From CAYMLQ01 sp964390795 (GTDB lineage: Bacteria > Verrucomicrobiota > Kiritimatiellia > RFP12 > UBA1067), in contig CAYMLQ010000036.1 in the NCBI GenBank assembly GCA_964390795.1, forward strand, positions 1 to 28,444: a stretch of DNA of 28,444 bases, given 5' to 3'. Below the pieces are notes generated by a model that saw nothing but the letters and a program-made list of their open reading frames with translations, searched no databases and had not been told where the DNA came from. Below, piece after piece: positions 14,262-23,200 of the stretch. Position 1 is the first letter of the stretch, and every line of letters begins with the position of its first letter. A program made the translations under genes and the position numbers.

Positions 14262-15941
14262 ATGAAACTTATTATCGGCTGTGACCATGGTGGACTGGCA
14301 ATCAAGAACGCAGTGAAAACGTATCTGGCGACCCGCGCGGACTCGGTGACCGACCTCGGGACCGACACGCTGGCGTCGGTGGACTACGCCGATTACGCAG
14401 TTGCCGCCGCCGAGGCGGTCGTTGAGAAGAAGGCCGACGCGGCCATCCTCATCTGCACGACCGGCGTCGGCATGAGTATCGCCGCCAACCGGTTCACCGG
14501 CGTGCGCGCCGCCCTCTGCGACACCGTTGAGACCGCGCTCAAGATCCGTACCCACAACGACGCCAACATCCTCGTGCTCGCGGGCTCCACGCTCGCACCC
14601 GAAACCGCCGTCGAGATTACGCGCGTCTTTCTCGACACGCCCTTCTCCGACGAGTCGCGCCACCAGCGCCGCGTCTGCAAACTGGAGCGCGCGGAGCGCC
14701 TGTCGGAAATCGCCCATCTCGCTGAGGCCGACCCCGAAGTTCACGCCGCGATCCGCGGGCAGATCGAGCAGGAGAACAGCACGATCAACCTGATCGCCTC
14801 GGAGAACACCGTCACGCGCGCCGTGCGCGAGGCCTCCGGCAGCGTGCTGACCAACAAGTACGCGGAAGGCTATCCGGGCAAGCGCTGGTACAGCGGCTGC
14901 GTGCCGGTCGACACCGTTGAGACGCTCGCCATTGAACGCGCCAAGACGCTTTTCGGCGCGGAACACGCCAACGTGCAGCCGCACTGCGGCAGTTCCGCCA
15001 ACATGGCCGTCTATTTCTCGGCACTCAAGCCGGGTGACACGATTCTCTCCATGAGCCTGGATCAGGGCGGCCACCTCACGCACGGCAGCCCGGTCAACTT
15101 CTCCGGCCAGCTTTTCAACATCGTCCCCTACTGCGTTTCGCGCGAAACCGAGACCCTCGACTACGACGAGATCGAGCGGCTCGCGATGGAGAAGCAGCCG
15201 AAGATGATCGTGGCCGGCGCCAGCGCCTATCCCCGCATCCTCGACTTCCCGCGCTTCCGCGCCATCGCCGACAAATGCGGCGCGATGCTGATGGTTGACA
15301 TGGCCCACATCGCGGGCCTCGTGGCGGGCGGGATGCACCCCAGCCCCGTGCCCTACGCGGAATTCGTGACCACCACCACGCACAAGACGCTGCGCGGCCC
15401 GCGCGGCGGACTCGTCCTGTGCCGCGAGCCGTTCGCCAAAGCTATCGACAAGACCGTCTTCCCCGGCCTGCAGGGCGGCCCGCTCGAGAACATCATCGCC
15501 GCCAAGGCGGTCTGTTTCGGCGAAGCGCTCCTGCCGGAGTTCAAAGACTATGCGCGTCAGATCGTGGCGAACAGCCAGTCGCTCGCCGCCACGCTCACCG
15601 CGCGCGGCTTCCACCTCGTTTCGGGCGGCACCGACAACCACCTCCTGCTGGTCAACGTCGCCCGCGCCGGGCTCACGGGCAAAGAGGCCGCAGCAGCGCT
15701 CGACGCCGCCGGCATCATCTGCAACAAGAACACCATCCCGTTCGCCGCCAACAGCCCCTTCGTAACCTCCGGCATCCGCATCGGCACCGCCTCGGTCACC
15801 ACGCGCGGCATGAAGGAGCCGGAGATGCGGCAAATCGGCATGTGGATCGCCGACGTCCTCGCCGACCTGAAGAACACCGGGCTGCAGGCGAGCGTACGCG
15901 CTGAAGTCGCCGCGCTCACCGCCGCATTCATCGTGCCGTAA
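14262..15941 (+). CDS. Fusion of ribose-5-phosphate isomerase B and serine hydroxymethyltransferase
   Basis: 559 residues from the ATG at 14262 (GGAG 5 bases upstream; MKLIIGCDHGG is the exact RpiB N-terminus). Residues 1-~145 are RpiB/LacAB: GCDHGG with Asp8/His9, and ILICTTGVGMSIAAN with Cys65 at the position of the E. coli catalytic Cys66, then HNDANILVLAGS. Residues ~155-559 are complete PLP-dependent SHMT: INLIASENTVTRAV, LTNKYAEGYPGKRWYSGC, HCGSSANMAVYFSALKPGD, VDMAHIAGLVAGG and TTTTHKTLRGPRGG with the PLP lysine Lys375. RpiB interconverts ribose-5-P and ribulose-5-P; SHMT converts serine and tetrahydrofolate to glycine and methylene-tetrahydrofolate. Both feed purine synthesis. There is no stop or frame change between the domains, and both look active. 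Cytosolic, own promoter, hairpin just downstream. Confidence 0.95.
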   Translation: MKLIIGCDHGGLAIKNAVKTYLATRADSVTDLGTDTLASVDYADYAVAAAEAVVEKKADAAILICTTGVGMSIAANRFTGVRAALCDTVETALKIRTHNDANILVLAGSTLAPETAVEITRVFLDTPFSDESRHQRRVCKLERAERLSEIAHLAEADPEVHAAIRGQIEQENSTINLIASENTVTRAVREASGSVLTNKYAEGYPGKRWYSGCVPVDTVETLAIERAKTLFGAEHANVQPHCGSSANMAVYFSALKPGDTILSMSLDQGGHLTHGSPVNFSGQLFNIVPYCVSRETETLDYDEIERLAMEKQPKMIVAGASAYPRILDFPRFRAIADKCGAMLMVDMAHIAGLVAGGMHPSPVPYAEFVTTTTHKTLRGPRGGLVLCREPFAKAIDKTVFPGLQGGPLENIIAAKAVCFGEALLPEFKDYARQIVANSQSLAATLTARGFHLVSGGTDNHLLLVNVARAGLTGKEAAAALDAAGIICNKNTIPFAANSPFVTSGIRIGTASVTTRGMKEPEMRQIGMWIADVLADLKNTGLQASVRAEVAALTAAFIVP

Positions 15942-15954
15942 GCAAAAAGGGTAG

Positions 15955-15975
15955 GGACGCCTCCCCGAGGCGTCC
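15955..15975 (+). terminator. Hairpin downstream of the rpiB-glyA fusion
   Basis: GGACGCCT (15955-15962) pairs perfectly with AGGCGTCC (15968-15975) around CCCCG, 13 bases past the stop. It lacks a T-run. The wording (GGTAGGGACGC...) resembles the arms of the larger dispersed repeats at 13979-14170 and 20061-20150, so it may be a minimal member of that family as well as a transcript end. Confidence 0.5.
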
Positions 15976-16032
15976 GCGACGGGGCGTTCTTTCCGAGTTT
16001 CAAGTTTCCAGTTACCACGTTCGAGACACACC

Positions 16033-16458
16033 ATGACCAACGCTAAAAAGAAGATCTACCTGAGCGGCCCGATTATGGACGAGCATCTCGATCAGGCCAT
16101 CACTTGGCGCGAGTTTGCCAAACAGCAGCTGAAGGATCACTTCGTGCTGCTCGACCCTATGCGCCGCAACTTCAAGGACCGCGAGGTCGACAGCGCGAAC
16201 GAGATCGTGGAATTCGACCTGCAGGACGTGCGCGAGGCGGACATCCTGTTGGTCAACTACGGCAAGACCTCGATCGGCACGTCGATGGAGGTCTTCTACG
16301 CGGCCCACGACCTCGGAAAATTCGTGGTCGCCTTCTCGCCCTTCGGCTTTAAGGACTGCTCGCCTTGGATGGTCAGGTACTGCACAAAGATTCTGCCGAC
16401 GCTCCAAGACGCCATCGCGTACATCCGCGAGAATTTCATTATCAAGCACATCGAGTAA
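16033..16458 (+). CDS. Nucleoside 2-deoxyribosyltransferase-like protein
   Basis: 141 residues from the ATG at 16033; the upstream site is poor (CGAGACACACC). The protein has the flavodoxin-like NDT fold pattern: KKIYLSGPIMDE at the first strand, LLDPMRRNF, EIVEFDLQDVREADILLVN, and TSIGTSMEVFYAAHDLGKFV, where the Glu in GTSMEVFYA corresponds to the catalytic nucleophile of nucleoside deoxyribosyltransferases. The family exchanges or hydrolyses bases of (deoxy)nucleosides, in salvage or in cleansing of nucleotide pools. It lies 8 bases upstream of the Nudix gene, so the pair is likely co-transcribed and may both police damaged or unusual nucleotides. Other members of this fold are hydrolases, so the precise activity is open. 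Confidence 0.82.
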   Translation: MTNAKKKIYLSGPIMDEHLDQAITWREFAKQQLKDHFVLLDPMRRNFKDREVDSANEIVEFDLQDVREADILLVNYGKTSIGTSMEVFYAAHDLGKFVVAFSPFGFKDCSPWMVRYCTKILPTLQDAIAYIRENFIIKHIE

Positions 16459-16466
16459 GCCGACGC

Positions 16467-16985
16467 ATGCCGCTCACCGTCACAACAGCGTCCGGGGCAC
16501 CCTTCTCCATTGACTGGTCCGCGTGGCAACCGGTCGACACGGCCGTGCTGACGTTCATCCGGCGCGATGGCAAACTCCTGCTGATTCTGAAGAAGCGGGG
16601 GCTCGGTCACGGTAAGTTTAACGCACCCGGCGGCCGACTCGAAGCCGGCGAAACGCCCGAGCAGGCCGCCGTGCGCGAAACGCAGGAGGAGGTCGGGCTT
16701 ACCCCGCTCGGCCTGCGCGCCGCCGGCCGGCTGGACTTCGCCTTCACGGACGGCTACTCGCTGCGCTGCGACGTCTTCACGGCGGACGCCTGCGAGGGCA
16801 CGCTCACGGAAACCGACGAGGCCGACCCCTTCTGGTGCGACGAGGCCGACATCCCCTACGGACGCATGTGGTCTGACGACCGCCTCTGGATTCCCCTGAT
16901 GCTTCAGAATCGGATGTTCGAGGCTCAGTTCATCTTCGACGGCGACCTGATGCTCTGGCACCTGCTGCAGGCCGAGCCCGCGTGA
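16467..16985 (+). CDS. Nudix hydrolase, MTH1/8-oxo-dGTP diphosphatase-like
   Basis: 172 residues from the ATG at 16467, 8 bases after the preceding stop; the ribosome-binding site is weak, suggesting translational coupling. Residues ~55-78 are the Nudix box: GG-L-AGE-------RE-QEE-GL is complete, with the REXXEE glutamates that bind Mg2+. The C-terminal part, PYGRMWSDDRLWIPLMLQ then a phenylalanine-rich strand, closely follows the human MTH1 pattern (MW.DD..W.PL.LQ), which shapes the pocket for oxidised purines. Predicted role: hydrolysis of 8-oxo-dGTP or related damaged nucleotides in the cytosol. Its 3' end is only 3 bases from the end of the convergent minus-strand gene, with no terminator between them. 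Confidence 0.88.
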   Translation: MPLTVTTASGAPFSIDWSAWQPVDTAVLTFIRRDGKLLLILKKRGLGHGKFNAPGGRLEAGETPEQAAVRETQEEVGLTPLGLRAAGRLDFAFTDGYSLRCDVFTADACEGTLTETDEADPFWCDEADIPYGRMWSDDRLWIPLMLQNRMFEAQFIFDGDLMLWHLLQAEPA

Positions 16986-16988
16986 CCC

Positions 16989-17432
16989 TCAAACCCGCTT
17001 CTTCGAGGCGAGCGCGGACGTCTGATCCTGCCTGCGGCGTAACCACAGGGCGCACGCCAAGCAGGCCACCAACACGCTTGCCACACCCAGCCGGATGATC
17101 CGGCTGCGGGGAATGGCCACAGGCTCAACCGTCGTGTCGCCTAGAGGGGTGGCAACCGACAAGCGGGTCAAAGCCTCTTCCGACAGTGTTCCCTCGATCC
17201 ACGCCTGCACTTGATCCGGAGGAAGGTTTCTGATCTTTTCGGCACGCTGACGGGCTGCCTCCTGACGCGCCTCCTCTTGACGCAACGCCACTTCAGCGCG
17301 TTGCGACTGGGATTCCGCGCGCTCCTTCACGTTCACGTTCGCACCGTGATCTGACTTGTCCTCGAAGACCGCCCACGCGCTGCCTGCTGCGCTACAAACG
17401 GCGAAAAGCGTCAACCACTGTTTGAGCGTCAT
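16989..17432 (-). CDS. Hypothetical membrane-anchored coiled-coil protein of the pilus cluster
   Basis: 147 residues. A signal peptide (LKQWLTLFAVCSAAGSAWA) is followed by a charged coiled-coil (~residues 35-70, rich in E, R, A and Q), a middle segment and a transmembrane helix at ~112-130 (LGVASVLVACLACALWL) with a basic RRR stop-transfer. The start codon overlaps the stop of the upstream PilX-like gene by one base (TAATG), and GGGAGG lies inside that gene's last codons, so translation is coupled. I do not recognise the family. Position suggests an accessory role in prepilin export or anchoring. Confidence 0.75.
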   Translation of the reverse strand: MTLKQWLTLFAVCSAAGSAWAVFEDKSDHGANVNVKERAESQSQRAEVALRQEEARQEAARQRAEKIRNLPPDQVQAWIEGTLSEEALTRLSVATPLGDTTVEPVAIPRSRIIRLGVASVLVACLACALWLRRRQDQTSALASKKRV

Positions 17433-19183
17433 TAGATGACCTCCCGCCAGCCGAGCACGCGAGGATCCGCGATCGACATCGGCAGGTAGATGAAAAAGTC
17501 AATACCGTCGGGACTGCGCGACCCCAACCGGCTGTCCCAGTTGAATTTGACCGAAGAATTATAGATGATCCCCTCGTCCCGGCTAACCAGCGCTCCGTTA
17601 AACAGGCTCTGTCCGATCTTACCCATCACCGCGTGGTTGTTATAAAGGATGGCGTCAATTTGCGTGATATCCGAAGACGACACCGCATTCTTGATGATTT
17701 GGTCTCCTACCGCACTCTCATAATACTTCCGGTTTGCCGTTCCAGAAGGAACATATTTTTTCTTTGCCGAATCATACACGTAGTTTACCTTCTTTCCAGA
17801 ATCATTGACCGTGTAGTCACCGCTGAAGGTGGAGGGATACCCGATCGCCGCGTCCGTCGGCTCGCAGGTGTAGGCCTTCACAAAGGGCGGCGTGATATAA
17901 TTTTTGACCGCGCTCAACCAACTCGACTCAGTATAATTGCCGAGTACGATGTTACCTTTGGCGACCAGTCCAAGCATGTCTTTCGTCGCGTTACTTTTCA
18001 CCGTCTGATCCGGCTTGGTGTCGGGTTTGGGCCAGGAAGGCCCACTGCTGTAAGTGACATTCCCGACAATATGTATGTTGCGTCCGGCATAGATCGTGCC
18101 CTGGCCACTGACCGTCCCTTTGATAATCACGTCCCCATTCACAACCACCGGGCCGTTGAGAAGGATCGGTTTCGAGGTGCCGTCCAGTACGAGACTCCCA
18201 ACGTCCGAACCGTTGGCGAGGCCAGACGGCCCGACACCGCTGTAACACCCGTCCACAAGCACCTTGCCGTTCTGCTTGATCGTACCGCCAGCGTTACTGG
18301 CCACTTCGCGGTATCCTTCAAGGTCGCCGAGGAAAGGCATTTCGAGCATCTCTTGATACGAGTACAACCCGCTTTCTGCCTCATATCCCATCGCCCACAC
18401 AACCGGATTCGAATCGGATGTGGGATTGGTCGGCCGCGCGCGAATACCCGACTCAGACCAGTAGGTGTTCCGCGCCATGTGACGCGTCGATCCGCCTCCT
18501 GACACATCAATCATGCCCGGTGCGCCAAGATCGGAGTTTGGCGACGCATAGGCAAATCCGTTGATATAGGAGTAACTGTCGAGCAACATGTTGCCGTTGG
18601 CCCGGATGTTGCCGTTCGCCGTGCAGCCCGAACCTTGAAACCAACCGTAATTGTTAACGAAGTAGGCATGATCGAAAACCGACGAGCGCCGCAAGGCGTA
18701 TTCGACCGTCTCTTCAATCGTTTTGGTCACGCTCACTCCTGCCGGCGACACCCCTGTTGCCGACGCATGCAACGTCACGCGGGCATATTGAAACACCGCG
18801 CTAGGCGCCGACTTTTCGATGCTCTGGACAGCGATGGACACCGTATGCCCGTTGAGCGAACCGTTTTGCGGCATATTGCACGCATACCCACCCGAACCGA
18901 TGCTCGTCGTCGAGTACGTGTTAAACCAGTTGAGCGCGCCCCACGTCGAGGGGTAGGCTCGATAGTATCTTTTGAATTGCTGCTTAATGTCGATTTTCGT
19001 CTTCTCAAGCGCCGTTTGAGCGGTCAGACGGCATTGGGAAGCCGTCATGTACACGCCCGCCACACGTGTTCCGTAACTGACATAGCTCAGCGTGCTTCCC
19101 GCAATGACGGCCACCACCAGAATGCAGGACATGACGACCGGCAAAACAAAACCAGACTGCGTGTTTTTGAAAGGAATGCCCAT
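17432..19183 (-). CDS. PilX-like prepilin-family protein with beta-helical domain
   Basis: 583 residues from the ATG at 19183, which is preceded by AGGAGG at 5 bases; an in-frame GTG six bases further upstream overlaps that site and is rejected. The N-terminus TQSGFVLPVVMSCILVVAVI is a prepilin-like hydrophobic helix after a Gly-Phe peptidase site, in the PilX style (GFVLP, no Glu5). After a pilin-like helix to ~residue 70 and a beta-rich part, residues ~325-380 form a parallel beta stack like polymer-forming or bactofilin-like domains: LNGPVVVNGDVIIKGTV, GTIYAGRNIHIVGNVTY. The protein probably lies in the periplasm or on a pseudopilus. It follows a prepilin gene by 9 bases. DNA here is noticeably less GC-rich than its neighbours, with more A/T-ending codons. 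Confidence 0.82.
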   Translation of the reverse strand: MGIPFKNTQSGFVLPVVMSCILVVAVIAGSTLSYVSYGTRVAGVYMTASQCRLTAQTALEKTKIDIKQQFKRYYRAYPSTWGALNWFNTYSTTSIGSGGYACNMPQNGSLNGHTVSIAVQSIEKSAPSAVFQYARVTLHASATGVSPAGVSVTKTIEETVEYALRRSSVFDHAYFVNNYGWFQGSGCTANGNIRANGNMLLDSYSYINGFAYASPNSDLGAPGMIDVSGGGSTRHMARNTYWSESGIRARPTNPTSDSNPVVWAMGYEAESGLYSYQEMLEMPFLGDLEGYREVASNAGGTIKQNGKVLVDGCYSGVGPSGLANGSDVGSLVLDGTSKPILLNGPVVVNGDVIIKGTVSGQGTIYAGRNIHIVGNVTYSSGPSWPKPDTKPDQTVKSNATKDMLGLVAKGNIVLGNYTESSWLSAVKNYITPPFVKAYTCEPTDAAIGYPSTFSGDYTVNDSGKKVNYVYDSAKKKYVPSGTANRKYYESAVGDQIIKNAVSSSDITQIDAILYNNHAVMGKIGQSLFNGALVSRDEGIIYNSSVKFNWDSRLGSRSPDGIDFFIYLPMSIADPRVLGWREVI

Positions 19184-19192
19184 AACCACCTC

Positions 19193-19726
19193 CTATTCGT
19201 TCATGAGTTGCGATTCAGCCAAATGCTTTTGCGAATAACTGCGTGTGCCAATTCGAAGCGTCATATCCAAATTCAAGCGGATCGAACCGTTCGACACGAC
19301 GTTACCAAACACCTCGGTGCCTTTGAAGACGATCGTCCCGCAATCCAACCACTTCGACTTGCCTTTGTCTGCCGCCAACTTTTTTCCAGCGCCCAGAACA
19401 ATGCGGTTCTTGGGGCCTTTGCTCGGCTTGAACTCAATGCCGTCACCCCAACCCTTATTCTCATTCAAAAACTTAAGGTCGGTCTTGCACGTGTTCATCA
19501 GCCCACCGTCCTCGCAGATATTGAACAGCAACTTTTCGCGCAATGCCCGCGTTTGAACAGAAATCTCGACGTCGGCCATCGTCGCCTCCAAGACCCGCAG
19601 GGACGAGACCAGAGCCACAACCATCTGGGAAAGGATCACAGCCGTCAAGGCTGTCGCGACCATCACCTCTGTCAAGGTGAAGCCACTTCGACTCGCACCC
19701 GAGAAAATACATTTGCGGCTTTTCAT
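19193..19726 (-). CDS. Type IV pilin-like protein with prepilin N-terminal methylation domain
   Basis: 177 residues from the ATG at 19726 (AGGTG upstream). The leader MKSRKCIFSGASRSG is followed by the class III cleavage motif G-FTLTE and a hydrophobic helix (VMVATALTAVILSQMVVALV), as required for PilD processing and N-methylation; Glu5 is present. The C-terminal ~110 residues are beta-rich with no further match; a minor pilin of the PilW/GspJ class is plausible from length and from its PilX-like downstream neighbour. The cluster order (PilV-like remnant, this gene, PilX-like gene) mirrors minor-pilin operons. The gene probably works in pilus or type II secretion initiation at the inner membrane. 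Confidence 0.85.
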   Translation of the reverse strand: MKSRKCIFSGASRSGFTLTEVMVATALTAVILSQMVVALVSSLRVLEATMADVEISVQTRALREKLLFNICEDGGLMNTCKTDLKFLNENKGWGDGIEFKPSKGPKNRIVLGAGKKLAADKGKSKWLDCGTIVFKGTEVFGNVVSNGSIRLNLDMTLRIGTRSYSQKHLAESQLMNE

Positions 19727-19734
19727 GCTGACAC

Positions 19735-20034
19735 CTATTGGGCCGCCCGAAAAAGATTACGGTCGCACCGGTAGCGAACCACCTCGTAGTCACGTTGCAA
19801 GCGGGCCGCCCCGCCGGGCGTCGGCCACTGCACATTGGCCTTTATCACCCAGTTGGACGCCGGAATCCCGCACGGGTTGACCGAAAGAAAATAATAGGTC
19901 TGCTGACCGCTTGTGCTTATTATTTGTTCAAAGCTAGCTTGCCCTCCATAGGTGGAGGGTAAGAGTTGGTGACAGGGGGTGCGGCAGTTCCGTGCGAGTG
20001 AGGCGGAAGCGGGTGCATGTCCGTTACATGGACT
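19735..20034 (-). pseudogene. 3' remnant of a PilV-like minor pilin gene
   Basis: On the minus strand the frame ending in TAG at 19735 is open back to a TGA at 20035. Its last part reads FEQIISTSGQQTYYFLSVNP, then WVIKANVQWPTPGGAARLQR and YEVVRYRCDRNLFRAAQ, ending 8 bases before the next start codon. This spacing and the R/D-rich end are what one expects of a real upstream prepilin gene. There is no ATG in the frame and no prepilin GFTL-E motif in any frame between here and 20295. A dispersed inverted repeat lies just upstream at 20061-20150, so the gene has lost its 5' half, possibly through insertion or deletion at that repeat. Confidence 0.6.
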
Positions 20035-20060
20035 TCAACCGGGAACGGGCACACGGAAGA

Positions 20061-20150
20061 CGGCTCAGCGGGGACGCTTCGCCCTACCGCCTTCGGACAG
20101 GGTGTGTTTCTGGTGCGCAGCGGGTAGGGCGAAGCGTCCTCGCTGAGCCG
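20061..20150. repeat. Dispersed inverted repeat family, copy 2
   Basis: Arms 20061-20088 and 20123-20150 pair over 28 bases with one mismatch and match the inner arms of the repeat at 14032-14122 (CGGCTCAGCGGGGACGCTTC...). The loop sequence and length differ from copy 1 (34 against 33 bases, unrelated sequence), so the conserved unit is the arm. It sits upstream of the beheaded pilin gene. The remaining intergenic DNA to 20294 shows no gene. Confidence 0.9.
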
Positions 20151-20294
20151 CTAAAGCCCTCATCCTGTCTGAAAAACGCTTTGTGCACACTCTCCGATAC
20201 TGCCGAATCCTCCGCTTTTCGCTTCTCCTTGCACACACCTGCCACCAACCGATTACAGGTGGAGGAGGTGCTTGGAAGAAGGCGGGGCTGACGA

Positions 20295-23200
20295 CTACTC
20301 CGTCATCACGATCTTGAAGAACACCTGCTTGCGCCCGTTCACCGGCACCCGCACCAGCGTACTCTCGCCGCCGGCCGTGAACGGCGTGTTCCGGTAGGCG
20401 GACCAGCCTTGCGCCGTCGGAGAACTCACATACTCGGTCTTCCAGTGTTTAAGATCCGTGCTGACCTTGACCACGTACGGGCGTCCGGCCTCGGTATTGA
20501 AGGCCAGCGTCAGCGTCTGCATGTCCAGACGCACCGCCCCGACGCGCAGCGTCCTCACCGCGACCGGGAGCGGGGAGATGTGCTCGTGGCCGGCCTCGTC
20601 GATGATCTTGAAGAGGTAAGCGCTATCCGCAGCCAGATCCTTCGTATGAATCTTATACTTATTGGAGCCTTCACCCACAATCTCGCCGGTGGGAACCCTC
20701 CCGACCTCCACCCATGTGTTGCCGATCCACGCAGAGATCACGATATCCTCAGACCCCGACTCGTTGCTCGTCCATAGTTCGATCATCACGCCGCCGTTGC
20801 CTGTCGCGTACACGCTGAGATCGAGTTCCGTCGAGAGCGGCCTGACAACGAACCCGAAGTTGAGCGTTTCGGCGGGCCGGTCCGCCAGCACGCCCTGCCC
20901 CGAGGCCACGCTGTGGACGATGTACGCGTCCACGCCCGGCGCGTCAGGCAGCGCCCGGTTCCGCGTCTCATCCGATGCGTCCGGCTCCTGCGTGGGCACG
21001 CCCGTCAGCGTCCCGCCCACGCGCGAGACCAGCACGGAGACCGTGCCCGCGGGCACGCCGACGAACTCGTAGTAGCCGAAGGCGTCATTTGTGACGCTCG
21101 CGTACTCGACCCCGCCCACCATGAGCCTGACCAGCACGTTCGTGAGATGCACGTCGCCCGCATTGCGCAGAAGATCCCCGTTCGCGTCCCGGAACACATA
21201 CCCGTGCACCATTGCCGGCACGTACAGGCCCGCGTCCAGCGTGAGGTTGGTCGTCCCGGCCGAGACGCTCACCGGCGCCGTGCGCCCGGTCACCAGTTCG
21301 GAGTCGCTGTCCCCAAGGTCATTGGTCCCCGCCGAGTCGCGCACCGTGAAGACATACTGAGCGGGGGCGACGAATTCGACCTGATACGTGGCGGGCGGCA
21401 GGTTCGTGAAGACGTACAGGCCGCTCGCGTCCGTGACGGTCTCGGCTACCACGTTGGTGGCCGCGTCCAGCAGCCGCACCGTGACGTTCGTCATGCCCGG
21501 CTCGCCCGCGTCCTGCACGCCGTCGCCGTTCACGTCTTCCCACACGCGGTCGCCGACCGTAACCACCTTGACCAAGGGGAAGTTGTTGTTGATCACCGGC
21601 GGGTCGCCGGGCGTCAGCGTGAACGAGTAATAATACGTGTTCGAGGCCGCGCTGTAGTTGACTAGGTAACCCGGAGTGACGGCGCTCTCGTAGCTGCCCA
21701 GCGACGTCGGGTCGGGCCCGCCCGTCGGGTCGAAGCTGCCGGGCTGCGCCGGGCGCGTCGGGTCGATGATGTAGCCGGGAGGCGGCGTCACCGCGATCGT
21801 GAAGGTGGACGCCGCGTCGTTGGTCGAGATGAACATGTATTGTCCGCTGCTGCCGTCCATCAGAACCAGCGCACCCGCGCCGCTGACGTCGATCCGACCG
21901 CCGGGAACGATGCGCCCGTCCGTCACGTCGTAGAGGTAGCCGGCCGGGTCGACGGCATCTAGGAAGTCGTTGCCCGCGCTGTCGGCGTTGACGATCACCA
22001 CGGGGATGCGGTTATCGTTGCCGCCAACCGTATCGCTCGTGCTGACCGAGTGCGTCGGATCGGTCTCAACCACCACGTAGGCGCCGCTCAGGACGTTGGT
22101 GAACGCATAACGGCCGTCTGGGGTGGTCCGGACTGTGGCGAGCACAACGCCATCGGTGTTGGTGCCGTCGCCGTTCGGGTCGGAGTAGAGCGAGACCAGC
22201 ACCCCGCCCACCGGCTTGTCGGGGTCGGTGAACGTGCCGTCGATGTCGTAGTCGTCGCGTACCTGGCCGCGTATCGCATACAGGGCTGTCGTGCGGTAGC
22301 CGAAGTCGACATCGGTGCGCGTCTGGCCGGAGGTCAGCGTCACGCTGGCCGCGTGGTCGAGCGCGCCATTCAGATCGTGGGTCTGCGCCAGACCGGCAGG
22401 CAGCGTGGCGGGATCCACGCGCGCCGTGTAAGAACCGGCCACCAGGTTGGTGATTAGGTAGGTGCCGTTTGCTGCGGTCGTGACCGTGGGCTCTCCGACG
22501 TCATATGTGCCGCTGCCGTTGCTGTCGATGTAGACGCGCACGCCGGAGATCCCGGACTCAAACGCGTCCTGCGAACCGTCCCCGTCGAGGTCAATCCACA
22601 CGCGGTCGCCGAACGCGGCCGTGCCCTTGAAGCCGAAGTCCAGCGTCTGGTTACTGCCGCCCGCGGCGGGAGCGTTGAAAAGGATCGTGGCAAAGCCGAC
22701 GGCGTTGGACAGGCTGGCGTCGGAGTCCGTCGCGTCGTTGCCGCCCGCGTTCGGCCCGGTCAGCGCCAGACCGACCAGCGCCGTCTGGTTGGTCGCCACG
22801 CGCAACTGGTAATTCGTGCCACTGCCCAGGCCGGCCGAGGGGCCGAACAAGTAGTAGCCGTAGGCGTCGGTCGTCGCGGTGACAGCAGCAGGGGCGGTTT
22901 CGGCCAGAATGCTCACGTTGTCGAAGTACAGGTACTCGGTCCCGCCGCCGCCGCCGCCCGTCGCCGTTTTGATGAAGCGGATGTAGCGCGTGCCAGCCGT
23001 GGTCGCGACAATGAAGTTCGTGGTCCCGTTCACGCTGCTGCCCGTATCGTAACTCGCCAGCGTGACCCAATTGACGTTGTTGGACGACCACTGCGCCTCA
23101 ACCGTGTCGTTGCCGCTGGCAGGCGCGCGATAGTCGAAGCTGATCGTGAGCCGGTCGGTGTTGGCCGGCGCGGAGAAACTCCGCGTCAGCGTGCTGCTCG

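Noticed and set aside
14151..16040. 629-codon minus-strand open frame opposite the rpiB-glyA fusion
   Set aside because: The plus strand encodes two complete, well-conserved enzymes. The minus frame gives a low-complexity protein without recognisable domains.
16986..16988. A terminator between the Nudix gene and the convergent coiled-coil gene
   Set aside because: Only three bases separate the two stop codons and I found no hairpin with a T-run at the junction.
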